Virus record (IMG/VR): IMGVR_UViG_3300011116_000030
Span: 1-25,860 of that record
DNA length: 25,860 nt
Origin: a virus
Strand: one strand, 5' to 3'
The notes beneath the pieces are model-generated. The model did no database searches. It was not told where the DNA came from and saw only the letters and a list, made by a program, of their open reading frames with translations. A program made the translations under genes and the position numbers. How positions within the stretch are numbered: the first letter of the stretch is position 1; every line of letters begins with the position of its first letter. Positions 14,686-21,942 of this stretch are shown one piece after another.

Positions 14686-15401
14686 CAGTAATTCCCAGCG
14701 TAGATGTTAAACCGCTGCCGAGTCGCCACGATGGCGTAAGGCATCGACATCACATCGTCAGGGTTGTTGATGCGCTTGAGGTTACGCTTGCTGGTCATAG
14801 CAATACGCTGCACCTGGGGGCTGGGCTCCACACCAAACTCAGGCGCGATCTCGCAGGCCAAGTTGTAGGTAAACGCCCGCAAGTAGCCAGGCGGGAACAA
14901 GATGTTAGTTGCCAAGTTGGCAGGCTGCGTCAACTCTTCAACGCTGATAAAGTGCCATTCCAAGTCCCGTGTGGGCTTGGGATAAATGTACATATCCACA
15001 TCAGGATACGTCATGTTGATAAACAGCACTTGCGGGTAAGTAGACGTAACCGTCTTAACAGCAATACCATCGTACTGCTGCTGATTGATCATTTTTATGC
15101 CAAAGCTGACGTTGGTGCCTGGGTCGCGGTAGTAGGTCGCGTCGTCCAGCAGAATGGGGCGGTTGCCTTGAAAATCGCCTGTTGGGCCAAGGGTGCGGTT
15201 AATAAAGCCCGCAGGCCAAGTAAACACCTGATCCTGAGTGCTGAACACCGACAGCCGTTCGGTATTCCAGCTATCAATCATCTGGTTGAGCGCCGTCAAG
15301 CTGTCTTGCGACACTGAAGCAGAAGTAGTTTCGCCTTCGGCCAGCACGCCAAGCAATCGAAGGGCTCGGTTAATCTGATCGCCAGCGGTGTATGTCGCCA
15401 T
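14685..15401 (-). CDS. gp4-like head-tail adaptor (tail accessory factor)
   Basis: 238 aa, longer than P22 gp4 (166 aa). Start MATYTAGDQINRALRLLGVL, with LTALNQMIDSWNTERLSVF at about 30-50, is characteristic of this connector family. The C-terminal half includes LFPPGYLRAFTYNLACEIAP and a basic KRNLKRINN helix. It binds under the portal after packaging and forms the platform for gp10. In P22 gp4 also has peptidoglycan hydrolase activity; I see no clear catalytic site here. AAGGAG precedes the ATG. Confidence 0.87.
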   Translation of the reverse strand: MATYTAGDQINRALRLLGVLAEGETTSASVSQDSLTALNQMIDSWNTERLSVFSTQDQVFTWPAGFINRTLGPTGDFQGNRPILLDDATYYRDPGTNVSFGIKMINQQQYDGIAVKTVTSTYPQVLFINMTYPDVDMYIYPKPTRDLEWHFISVEELTQPANLATNILFPPGYLRAFTYNLACEIAPEFGVEPSPQVQRIAMTSKRNLKRINNPDDVMSMPYAIVATRQRFNIYAGNY

Positions 15402-15403
15402 GA

Positions 15404-15589
15404 CTAGGCTCCTTCGGGTTCGTTTCTACGACGGCGCTTTACTTCCAGTGCGTTGACAGGAGCCGCCTCGGAGACTTCGGGCGTATCCAGAGTATATCGT
15501 GTCCAGCCGTTTGTTTCATCGTAGGCTGCTTCAAGTTCCATAGTCGCCACTTTGCGGCCATGAACAGGGTGGGAGAGGTAAATTTCCAT
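15404..15589 (-). CDS. small hypothetical head-region protein (61 aa)
   Basis: MEIYLSHPVHGRKVATMELE is followed by NGWTRYTLDTPEV and a basic tail VKRRRRNEPEGA. Proteins with this HP-HG-K-A start and a RRRR tail occur next to capsid genes in many phages; no function is known to me. It follows directly after the terminator-like hairpin and ends two bases before the gp4-like gene. Confidence 0.75.
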   Translation of the reverse strand: MEIYLSHPVHGRKVATMELEAAYDETNGWTRYTLDTPEVSEAAPVNALEVKRRRRNEPEGA

Positions 15590-15593
15590 ACTG

Positions 15594-15616
15594 AAAAGGG
15601 GGCTTGTGGCCCCCTT
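15594..15616 (-). terminator. hairpin terminator after the 86-aa gene
   Basis: On the minus strand an 8-bp perfect stem (AAGGGGGC / GCCCCCTT) with a 5-base loop CACAA runs into TTTTC. It lies between the stop of the 86-aa gene and the start of the 61-aa gene, so it would reduce, not abolish, transcription into the tail genes. Confidence 0.7.
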
Positions 15617-15625
15617 CCCTTTCGT

Positions 15626-15886
15626 TTAAGACGAAGCCATGATCCCCAGAGACTTCAGGCCAGAAATAATGCCATTGACATTAGTTTGCAGGGCAGAAAT
15701 CTGAGCGGTGGTCAAAGCGCCGACACTTGCAGTGGTGAGAGTCGAGAAGTTCAGCGAAGTGAGCGCCGCGAGTTGGTTAGTAGGAGTAGCACCGAAAAAT
15801 CCGGCAGTACCACCTGACTTACCCATCACCGCGCCGTCAAGCTGCTGGTCTTCAAAAGCGACACCAATTGATTTGGTATTTGGCAT
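15626..15886 (-). CDS. putative head fibre/decoration protein (86 aa)
   Basis: MPNTKSIGVAFEDQQLDGAV leads into GKSGGTAGFFGATPTNQ. The GFFGATP pattern resembles the GFYGTTP signature of small phage head-fibre-like proteins. A threonine/serine-rich helical tail with repeated L-T-T-A follows (TLTTASVGALTTAQISAL). This would fit a small trimeric capsid appendage; the assignment rests on resemblance and position behind the coat gene. AAGGAA precedes its ATG. It is bracketed by two hairpins. Confidence 0.55.
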   Translation of the reverse strand: MPNTKSIGVAFEDQQLDGAVMGKSGGTAGFFGATPTNQLAALTSLNFSTLTTASVGALTTAQISALQTNVNGIISGLKSLGIMASS

Positions 15887-15904
15887 ATTGATTCCTTAAA
15901 GAAC

Positions 15905-15918
15905 GGGGCCGAAGCCCC
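15905..15918 (-). terminator. UUCG-loop hairpin after the 135-aa gene
   Basis: On the minus strand GGGGC-TTCG-GCCCC forms a 5-bp GC stem with the very stable UUCG tetraloop, followed by GTTCTTT. The T tract is interrupted, so it is probably a weak terminator or an mRNA-stabilising 3' end for the coat-region transcript. Confidence 0.6.
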
Positions 15919-15926
15919 ATCCATGT

Positions 15927-16334
15927 TTACTTCAAAAACGCCGAGTAAGCTGCGTCGCCAGTTTTCACAAAACGGTATGTGTAAGCACCGAAACGTGGAA
16001 CGGTAACAGAACCGAAGATCGTAATACCAGTACCCGTTGTAACAGGTACGGTAGACGATGTGCCGGAGTCGTTGTTGTTGCAAATAGTCAGATCAAAAGA
16101 CGAACCAACTTTAGCACTTGTGATAGCTGCGTCAAGCAACGCTGCGGTAGGCAGCGTAACAGTCAACGTAGCATCCGATGCTTTTTTGCAAACAACCAAA
16201 CCAACCGCCACTTGAGCAGCGGTCAACGTAGTGTCCGCAGTCAAAGTGGTGGGGATGGTTTGTACGCCCAGTAGGGCTTCAGTCAAATTGCCGTCACCAA
16301 CTTGGTAACCGCCTGCGCCATTAGGAAAAGCCAT
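15927..16334 (-). CDS. putative capsid decoration protein (135 aa)
   Basis: MAFPNGAGGYQVGDGNLTEA is followed by beta-rich sequence including LTVTLPTAALLDAAITSAKV and VPRFGAYTYRFVKTGDAAYS. It has few charged residues and no hydrophobic membrane segment. It lies immediately downstream of the coat gene with its own AAGGATA site, and its transcript would end at the UUCG hairpin, so it is likely made in large amounts with the coat. A head decoration or stabilising protein is the best guess; no family match is certain. Confidence 0.6.
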   Translation of the reverse strand: MAFPNGAGGYQVGDGNLTEALLGVQTIPTTLTADTTLTAAQVAVGLVVCKKASDATLTVTLPTAALLDAAITSAKVGSSFDLTICNNNDSGTSSTVPVTTGTGITIFGSVTVPRFGAYTYRFVKTGDAAYSAFLK

Positions 16335-16360
16335 GATAAATATCCTTTAGAAAGAATTGA

Positions 16361-17569
16361 TTAACCCCAGATGCGGCAAGCCATCTGTGGACGAATGGTG
16401 CTGAAGCCATACAGAACGTCAATACGGCAAGGCATACGGTCGTTGTTGATGTCGTACTGACGAACAACGCGCAAGCTGATACCGTTATGAACCGCACGAG
16501 CAGCCATGTCAACGCCTTGGGGCAGCAACAAGTCAGCAGTAGCGAACGTGATAGCGTCCTTGTGGTAGACCAAGTTCTGTGCGTAAGCAGTAGAAGCGGT
16601 ACCCACGAAGGTCACAACAGCGTTGATTAGCGGCAGGGCAGTCATGGTAGCCAGTGCGTGAGCAGCGGAATACATGGGAGCCACAGTCACAGTCCAAGTG
16701 CCAGACACAGCGGTGGCGTCAGCCAAAGCTACGAACTGGAACAGCGAACCAGTGGTTTCACGAGTTTGCGGGTTCACAGCAAAAACGCTACCAATCGTAA
16801 ACACGTCACCAGCCTTGATGGTTGTGGTCACAGAGGCTTGCGACAGGCTCAGAGTTGCAGAACCTTCCGAAGTCACCGAAGCGGCAACAATCGTAGCGGC
16901 AGTTGCATCGCGGCTTCCGCAAGTGTGCTGCTTGATCGACTGAGACATATTGACTTCATCAAAGCCCAACACGCCAGTGCCCATCATGCCGTTGCGGAAT
17001 TGCTTGCTGATGGTGTCGGTAGGATTGAACAAGCCCTTCATACCTTCAACCAGACCAGCGTTTGCAGCGGGGTTAACCGTTGCATAGCGGGGCGACATTA
17101 CAGCGGCGTTTTCATTCAGCTTCTGCTGGGCTTGGAGCAGCACCAAAGAAGTCGAAGGAGTCGTGCCGGGGGTGCCGACAGTGTTACCAATGGTTTTGTA
17201 CGCATTGGCGACATCAGCATCAATGCTGGAGGCCAACTGGCTGATACGAGGCTTCAACACACGCTCTGCGAAGTCGTCCAACTGCATGGTCAATTCGGCA
17301 GAAGTGAAGTTCACGCCGATATGCTTTTGCGAGGCGACAGACAAAGTGGTGAACTGCTCGTTGTCGTCCTGAACTTGCAGGGCGGCACCGTCAGTGACCA
17401 AAGCGCGGTCGGGCAGACGAATACGCAGAGTAGAACCAATCTTGGCACCTTCAACAGCGAAGCTGTCGTCGTACTGACGGTTTACGTTACGGGTGAGTAC
17501 CAGGTTGTTCTCGAGGATTTCGAGAGCCTTCCGGGTAATCATATCAATGGTTAGGATACTATTAGACAT
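16361..17569 (-). CDS. major capsid protein, P22 gp5-like
   Basis: 402 aa (P22 coat about 430 aa), HK97 fold of the P22 type. The N-terminus MSNSILTIDMITRKALEILE, then NRQYDDSFAVEGAKIGSTLRI and VNFTSAELTMQLDDF, are typical of this coat family. A middle segment rich in beta strands (about 220-290) may correspond to the P22 telokin-like insertion domain. The C-terminus RIDVLYGFSTIRPQMACRIWG is also characteristic. It forms the procapsid shell around the scaffold. An AAGGA site lies nine bases before ATG, separated by an A/T-only spacer that should stay unpaired and favour high expression. It follows the scaffold gene, as in P22. Confidence 0.92.
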   Translation of the reverse strand: MSNSILTIDMITRKALEILENNLVLTRNVNRQYDDSFAVEGAKIGSTLRIRLPDRALVTDGAALQVQDDNEQFTTLSVASQKHIGVNFTSAELTMQLDDFAERVLKPRISQLASSIDADVANAYKTIGNTVGTPGTTPSTSLVLLQAQQKLNENAAVMSPRYATVNPAANAGLVEGMKGLFNPTDTISKQFRNGMMGTGVLGFDEVNMSQSIKQHTCGSRDATAATIVAASVTSEGSATLSLSQASVTTTIKAGDVFTIGSVFAVNPQTRETTGSLFQFVALADATAVSGTWTVTVAPMYSAAHALATMTALPLINAVVTFVGTASTAYAQNLVYHKDAITFATADLLLPQGVDMAARAVHNGISLRVVRQYDINNDRMPCRIDVLYGFSTIRPQMACRIWG

Positions 17570-17590
17570 GAAAAAAAGTCCTTAAAAAAG

Positions 17591-18352
17591 TTAGCGGGTT
17601 TGCGCTTCCCACTTCTTACGCTGGCGTGCCCTTTCGGCTTCAATCCACTGCGAATCCGTCATGGTCTTGATAGACCTGGGATCAGTAGTGTCATAAGCCG
17701 GTGATCCAGTGGATCGGGCAGTGACAGGCGAAATCGGCGCTGGCGCGGATGTCGTACGTTTCATTGGTGGATCAGACGCCAATTTGGCCTCAATCTTTCC
17801 AATTTCCTTTGCCTGTGCAAGCGGGGCTAGGCGAGATATACGCTCTGCGTCTTTGGGGTTAGTTCCGAGGTAGTAAGCTAACTCAGGCCCAACATCCGAA
17901 GACCGAATTGTATCGGCCATCACGTCCGTAATTGGCAGCTTGGGGTTGTACGCGACTTGTTCAAAGTCATCGTACTTAGCGCGGGCTTCCTCTTCCTTAT
18001 CGTGATAACTCTCAAGAACTTGCGAGTGCTGTTTGGCCGCTTCGCGCTGCGCGATCAATTGTTCGGCCTTTTGATAGGCCAACGCATCGGCGTAAGCCTC
18101 TGGCGTTTCAAACTGATCGACAGACTGTGCTGCCGGAGCCCTCAAGGTCTGCGTTTCCGCAACCCTCTGTGCTTGTTCCCGTTCCCACTTTCGTTGCTCT
18201 CTTGCGAGGCGTTTTCCAATAGCTGCATCAAGTTCCTCTTGCGAGAAGGTCTTGGGTGCTTCTGCTTCCGGCGCTTTAACTTCGGTTTCAGGTGCAGCCG
18301 TTGCCACCTGTTCCGGCGCGGGGTCTACTACCGCTAGGCTTTCATCTGACAT
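17591..18352 (-). CDS. scaffolding protein
   Basis: 253 aa; P22 scaffold is 303 aa. The start MSDESLAVVDPAPEQVATAA is followed by an acidic, Ala/Pro/Glu-rich stretch, then a charged helical region (LDAAIGKRLAREQRKWEREQ). A coiled region around residues 100-150 and a basic C-terminal helix (IEAERARQRKKWEAQTR) would bind coat protein. This layout is typical of phage scaffolds, and it lies directly before the coat gene. I chose ATG 18352 because GGAA is seven bases upstream. A GTG at 18385 would extend the protein through a predicted hairpin. Confidence 0.85.
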   Translation of the reverse strand: MSDESLAVVDPAPEQVATAAPETEVKAPEAEAPKTFSQEELDAAIGKRLAREQRKWEREQAQRVAETQTLRAPAAQSVDQFETPEAYADALAYQKAEQLIAQREAAKQHSQVLESYHDKEEEARAKYDDFEQVAYNPKLPITDVMADTIRSSDVGPELAYYLGTNPKDAERISRLAPLAQAKEIGKIEAKLASDPPMKRTTSAPAPISPVTARSTGSPAYDTTDPRSIKTMTDSQWIEAERARQRKKWEAQTR

Positions 18353-18372
18353 TTTTCGATTCCATAGAATCC

Positions 18373-18411
18373 CTGGTGAACGCACCAGTACGTGTTTTCA
18401 GCATTATGCTG
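18373..18411 (-). promoter_or_regulatory. two stem-loops in the scaffold leader
   Basis: In the short leader before the scaffold ATG, the minus strand can form CAGCA-TAA-TGCTG (18399-18411, with the stop codon of the upstream gene in the loop) and CTGGTG-CGTT-CACCAG (18373-18388). Neither is followed by a T tract, so they do not look like terminators. They may influence translation or stability of the scaffold message. Confidence 0.4.
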
Positions 18412-18643
18412 GAATTTGGGCCGCTTGGTAAGCAGCAATAACTTCTGGCGTATGCACGGTTGCACAAATGGCCTTTACCTTGTCATCTTCGGCGCTGTAG
18501 TCATCACCTGGCCTAAAGTAATTACCCTTAACCTGTTCGGCAAAAGGTTTTCCATCTTCCGTGACGGTTACAGCATACCGCACGGCAACGGTCTGGTCTG
18601 CCAGTATTTCAATGCGGTCAACAATGGTTTGTTTTTCAAACAT
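18404..18643 (-). CDS. small conserved phage protein (79 aa)
   Basis: MFEKQTIVDRIEILADQTVA begins a beta-rich half, followed by FRPGDDYSAEDDKVKAI and a helical end HTPEVIAAYQAAQIPA. This combination is a familiar small protein near fibre and capsid genes in aquatic phages; its function is not known to me. It lies between the tailspike and scaffold genes. It may be a chaperone or assembly factor for a nearby fibre (speculative). Confidence 0.7.
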   Translation of the reverse strand: MFEKQTIVDRIEILADQTVAVRYAVTVTEDGKPFAEQVKGNYFRPGDDYSAEDDKVKAICATVHTPEVIAAYQAAQIPA

Positions 18644-18652
18644 GGCGTGTCC

Positions 18653-20221
18653 TTAGTTAATACTTTGCCCAGTTTCGCGCCAAGCCCCACTCAGATAAAC
18701 TAAAGTCAAACTATCAAACGCAGTACTGACAAAATCAGCAGCGCTTTGTAGGTACAAATTTGTGTTTTTAAGAGTGGTATTAGCGTTTGTAAAATACAAG
18801 GTTAATTTTTGTCCTTGTACGCCTCCGCTAAAATTGCTAACTGTTGTGGCGCTACTAGGTGACATTGTAAGAACATCAAGACCGCCAACAGGAATAACAA
18901 CCAAACTACCACTACTTGAATAAGTACGATTTGAATTTGTGCCATTAGAACGGTTGTAAATTAAATTATTGTTGGTAGTTATATCTTCACCACCAAGAAA
19001 CTCTAATTCAGCCGTTGTTGCGGTAATGTAATTGTTTAAAATTCTGACAGATGTAGTGCCTGTTTGCAAAGCAGATGCAATTTGAACGCCGTAATCATAA
19101 TTAGAAATAGAGTTACGAACAATCTCAACATTGTCGGTATATGATGCACCGCCGATTGCATCAATGGCAATAGCCCGACTGCTTGCTGAACCGTAACCGC
19201 GAATTAAACAATCTGTTATTTTAACTTGATTTCCGCTTTCAACCAAAATAGAACTAACAGTGTTATTCCCCCGCACCATGACACAATTTGAAACAAGAAC
19301 ATTTGCAACATTTGCGTCAGTTACTGGGTTAGTTCCGATGCGGATATCTGCGGAAGCAGAGTTATATATAGCACAATTTGAAACGGCAACACCATTAGCA
19401 ACATTGTCTGGGGCCGTTCCTAGCGTATCAGCATCAATTTCAATTGTACCGTCATAGCAATTATCAAAAACACAATTTGACACGGCTACATTGCGTGATC
19501 GGCTAATTGACATAGCCGCACGATAACTACCGTCGTACACAGTTGATCTATGGTTTCTAACAACGCAATTAGTAGCTGCGTAATCTCGGCCTTCCGAAAA
19601 ATATATTTCATGTCTTTGGCAGTTAATTGATTGACAATTTACAAGACTACTGTAATTAGCTTGTGTAAAAGAAAAGCCATACCCACGGCCTCCAACTATG
19701 CCAACACTATTAAGTGCTTGGCAATTAACAACCTTAACATTATTTGTGTTTCCTGATCCTGTTCCAGTACCAGCAGAAAATTTAAATCCTATGTTTGCAG
19801 AATCAACAACAACATCTTGTATAAAAACATTGCTGACATAAGCACCAACAGCATCGCCAACCAACCAGCCAATTTGAGGGGTTGCGCCAGAATCACGGTT
19901 AGTCGCATCGCCAGTGATTGTGCCGCCTTTAATAGTGATACCTGAGCATATACCTTTGACCACAAAGCCTGCGCCGTTGCCAACAAGATTAAACTTTGCC
20001 CCGTAACAAATTATTTCAATATTAGACAACGCATCAAAAGTAACGGTTGTTATTTTATAAGTGCCTGGGTTTATAACAAGAACTGCTTGAGAAGTAAGAC
20101 TGTTAACGGCGTTTTGTATAGCCGTTGTTGCATCTGTTGTTCCAGTATTGTCTGCGCCAAAATCCAATACATTAACAGGTGCGCCTGTTATCATTGAATA
20201 CGAAACTTTAGTAAGAGTCAT
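18653..20221 (-). CDS. tailspike, right-handed beta-helix (pectate-lyase-like)
   Basis: 522 aa. After a short start comes VLDFGADNTGTTDATTAIQN at about 18-37, the signature of the Pectate_lyase_3 type beta-helix found in phage tailspikes. Regular coils follow with a repeated aliphatic-x-N-C element (VVNC, LVNC, ATNC, VSNC three times, ITDC). The C-terminal 80 residues are a separate beta domain (LTLYFTNANTTL..., LTLVYLSGAW). It probably binds and may cut host surface polysaccharide. The N-terminal virion-binding part seen in P22 gp9 is absent, so it must attach through another protein, probably the adaptor encoded just upstream. The gene is clearly AT-richer than the coat and portal genes. 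Confidence 0.82.
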   Translation of the reverse strand: MTLTKVSYSMITGAPVNVLDFGADNTGTTDATTAIQNAVNSLTSQAVLVINPGTYKITTVTFDALSNIEIICYGAKFNLVGNGAGFVVKGICSGITIKGGTITGDATNRDSGATPQIGWLVGDAVGAYVSNVFIQDVVVDSANIGFKFSAGTGTGSGNTNNVKVVNCQALNSVGIVGGRGYGFSFTQANYSSLVNCQSINCQRHEIYFSEGRDYAATNCVVRNHRSTVYDGSYRAAMSISRSRNVAVSNCVFDNCYDGTIEIDADTLGTAPDNVANGVAVSNCAIYNSASADIRIGTNPVTDANVANVLVSNCVMVRGNNTVSSILVESGNQVKITDCLIRGYGSASSRAIAIDAIGGASYTDNVEIVRNSISNYDYGVQIASALQTGTTSVRILNNYITATTAELEFLGGEDITTNNNLIYNRSNGTNSNRTYSSSGSLVVIPVGGLDVLTMSPSSATTVSNFSGGVQGQKLTLYFTNANTTLKNTNLYLQSAADFVSTAFDSLTLVYLSGAWRETGQSIN

Positions 20222-20230
20222 TTTTGTTCC

Positions 20231-20788
20231 TTAAACGTGGTATGTGCCGCTAAATATTAAACCACTAGCACTAAATGTAGCTGGGTATACAACTGTACCC
20301 GTCCATATCAATGTGTTCCCTGCTGACCCTACAGCGTCAGTTATCATGGCCCCAACAGCAGGTTTTGACGGTGTAAATGGTAAAGTAAATCGCGTTGAAT
20401 TGGCCGTGCCAGCAATTACTGCTGCCCCAGCAGGATAAGTAAAAAACACTAGCCGCCCAATTCTTGTGTAGTAAAGAGTCGTATTAGTTGGTGTGCCTGT
20501 AAGGCTTGTCCACGTTACGGTAAACGTACCTTCTTCATACCAATTTAACAATTGACTAGTCATACCCGATGCTGGGGTATTAGCGGTAAAGTTGATGCCT
20601 TTGGCTGCTGTGCTTGGGACTAGGTTGCCCGTAGACATAACATAGTCCGCCGCGCTTACAGAACGCCCCGCAGTTAAGTTGGCAATACTAACTTGTTTTG
20701 TCGCACTGCTTTGAACAATAGGCAAAACTTCCGTACCAGCAACCGGCGTGGTTGCCGCTGTAAGTGCGGAAATCTTGCTGTTAGCCAT
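20231..20788 (-). CDS. tail fibre protein with C-terminal beta domain (185 aa)
   Basis: MANSKISALTAATTPVAGTE and LPIVQSSATKQVSIANLTAG form a common fibre N-terminal module. In the middle, NWYEEGTFTVTW matches the YEEGTWTP-type motif that precedes C-terminal receptor-binding or trimerisation domains of many fibres. The rest is a beta sandwich (YYTRIGRLVFFTYPAGAAV). It is likely a virion appendage that works with the adaptor and the tailspike. It is linked to the adaptor gene by a TAATG overlap (20786-20790). Confidence 0.7.
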   Translation of the reverse strand: MANSKISALTAATTPVAGTEVLPIVQSSATKQVSIANLTAGRSVSAADYVMSTGNLVPSTAAKGINFTANTPASGMTSQLLNWYEEGTFTVTWTSLTGTPTNTTLYYTRIGRLVFFTYPAGAAVIAGTANSTRFTLPFTPSKPAVGAMITDAVGSAGNTLIWTGTVVYPATFSASGLIFSGTYHV

Positions 20789-21285
20789 TAGTTGTACATT
20801 ACTTCAATTAACGAAGTCAAAGGCGGCGCTTGCGAGAATGTCAAGGCTGTGCCTGACACGGTGTATGTGTTTTTGTTTTGGTACACGCCGTTGATGTACA
20901 CAAAAGTAAAATTTTCACCCAAAGAAGCGGCGGTCAATGTAAATACAGTTTGTGATCCTGTACCCGTAAAATTGTCTACTTGGTAACTTGCAGCCCCAAT
21001 GCCTAACACATTGTCATAAGTAGCTATAAGTACGTCTGTTGACGTGTTTAAAACAAATTTGTATGGCGGCGCGCTTATCCAAATTTCGCCTCCAGGCACG
21101 CGCCCAGCCGAATCCAAAATGATTGGGTTAGTGTGAGCTGTCCCACCCGACGAACTGGTGTACGAAGTTTTTGGAGTCGTTGTACCCGCAGCGTAGGTGT
21201 ACAGCTTGCCGCCCGAAAGGGGCACGCCGCTGTTGGTAAAGAATTGGGCCGCAACGCCGCCCACAGGGGAGAGAAAGACGGCCAT
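20788..21285 (-). CDS. tail fibre adaptor / N-terminal attachment protein
   Basis: 165 aa in two domains. Residues about 13-77 contain FTNSGVPLSGGKLYTYAAGT, PKTSYTSSSGGTAHTNPI and ILDSAGRV, a virion-proximal domain found at the N-terminus of many podovirus fibres and tailspikes. Residues about 104-165 contain FTGTGSQTVFTLTAASL, FVYINGVYQNKNTY and LTFSQAPP, a common small fibre beta domain. Normally these modules are fused to a receptor-binding part; here the protein stops after them. It probably connects the fibre or tailspike to the tail. Confidence 0.75.
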   Translation of the reverse strand: MAVFLSPVGGVAAQFFTNSGVPLSGGKLYTYAAGTTTPKTSYTSSSGGTAHTNPIILDSAGRVPGGEIWISAPPYKFVLNTSTDVLIATYDNVLGIGAASYQVDNFTGTGSQTVFTLTAASLGENFTFVYINGVYQNKNTYTVSGTALTFSQAPPLTSLIEVMYN

Positions 21286-21294
21286 GATTAACCT

Positions 21295-21564
21295 TTATTC
21301 GTAGGCGACAGTAAATGCAGCGGAAGTTCCTGCCAGCACAATATACAACCCTTTGTTGAAGTACAGCCCAGCAGGAAAGTTCAAATAGTTTGTGCCTGCC
21401 GATACGCTGATCGTGTCCGAAATCTTGGGGTCGCTGGTGCTGGCCGCGCCAGAGTCGTACACCGTCAAAGTACCGCTGGATGACGCCGAAACGAAGATGC
21501 CGTAGAGTTTGCCAGCACCAACTTTAACTTGTTTGGTCGCGGCCAGTTGCATATAGTTTGCCAT
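21295..21564 (-). CDS. small beta-sandwich virion protein (89 aa)
   Basis: MANYMQLAATKQVKVGAGKL starts a compact beta protein with GTLTVYDSGAAS and LYFNKGLYIVLAGTSAAFTV. Similar short proteins are encoded near fibre genes in many phages. Composition and position favour a structural protein (decoration or fibre-associated), with no proven role. AAGGAA precedes the ATG. Confidence 0.6.
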   Translation of the reverse strand: MANYMQLAATKQVKVGAGKLYGIFVSASSSGTLTVYDSGAASTSDPKISDTISVSAGTNYLNFPAGLYFNKGLYIVLAGTSAAFTVAYE

Positions 21565-21573
21565 GATGTTTCC

Positions 21574-21942
21574 TTACGCTAAAAAGCGGAGTTTGTAGAG
21601 GGTACGCAAATAAATCTCAATGATATTGTCGATCAATTGTTGCAACGACATATCGGTCTTGTCCACTACGTCATAGCGGCACTTTTCAATCTCATCCAAC
21701 TGGTTTTGCAAAAAATCAATGATGTTGGCCGTCTTAGTAGCTGAATGCAGTGTGATTGGCCCCATTAGGCCATGACGGCCTTGGTAGGCTTCGGCAAAGT
21801 CATCCGCAGCGCCAATAATGCGCTCATAGAAAATATTAAGTGCAACGTGCTTGGAATAACTGCGGGTGTTCAAATGAACGCTATGGGCCACATCACGGGC
21901 CAAGAATAGCATTCCGACAAAATCGGCGGCTTTGTACATCAT
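21574..21942 (-). CDS. helical phage protein with Dps-like residue pattern (122 aa)
   Basis: An all-helical protein beginning MMYKAADFVGMLFLARDVAH. From memory it resembles a phage family catalogued as DUF5856. Four residues, H20, H32, D47 and E51, have the same spacing (12, 15, 4) as the Dps ferroxidase ligands H51/H63/D78/E82 of E. coli, and the context HLNTRSY...FYERIIGAADDFAEAY resembles a Dps helix pair. The fifth Dps ligand position holds Asn36. The second half is another long helical pair (DFLQNQLDEIEKCRYDV). It could be an iron-binding or simply a four-helix structural protein. Its start overlaps the portal stop by ATGA. Confidence 0.65.
   Translation of the reverse strand: MMYKAADFVGMLFLARDVAHSVHLNTRSYSKHVALNIFYERIIGAADDFAEAYQGRHGLMGPITLHSATKTANIIDFLQNQLDEIEKCRYDVVDKTDMSLQQLIDNIIEIYLRTLYKLRFLA

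Noticed and set aside
16658-17554. 298-aa open frame on the plus strand opposite the coat gene
   Set aside because: It is antisense to a clearly recognised capsid protein, low-complexity in composition, and lacks a ribosome binding site or domain pattern; typical shadow of a GC-balanced gene.
18386-18403. Transcription terminator before the scaffold gene
   Set aside because: The stems there have no following T tract; kept as possible translation control instead.
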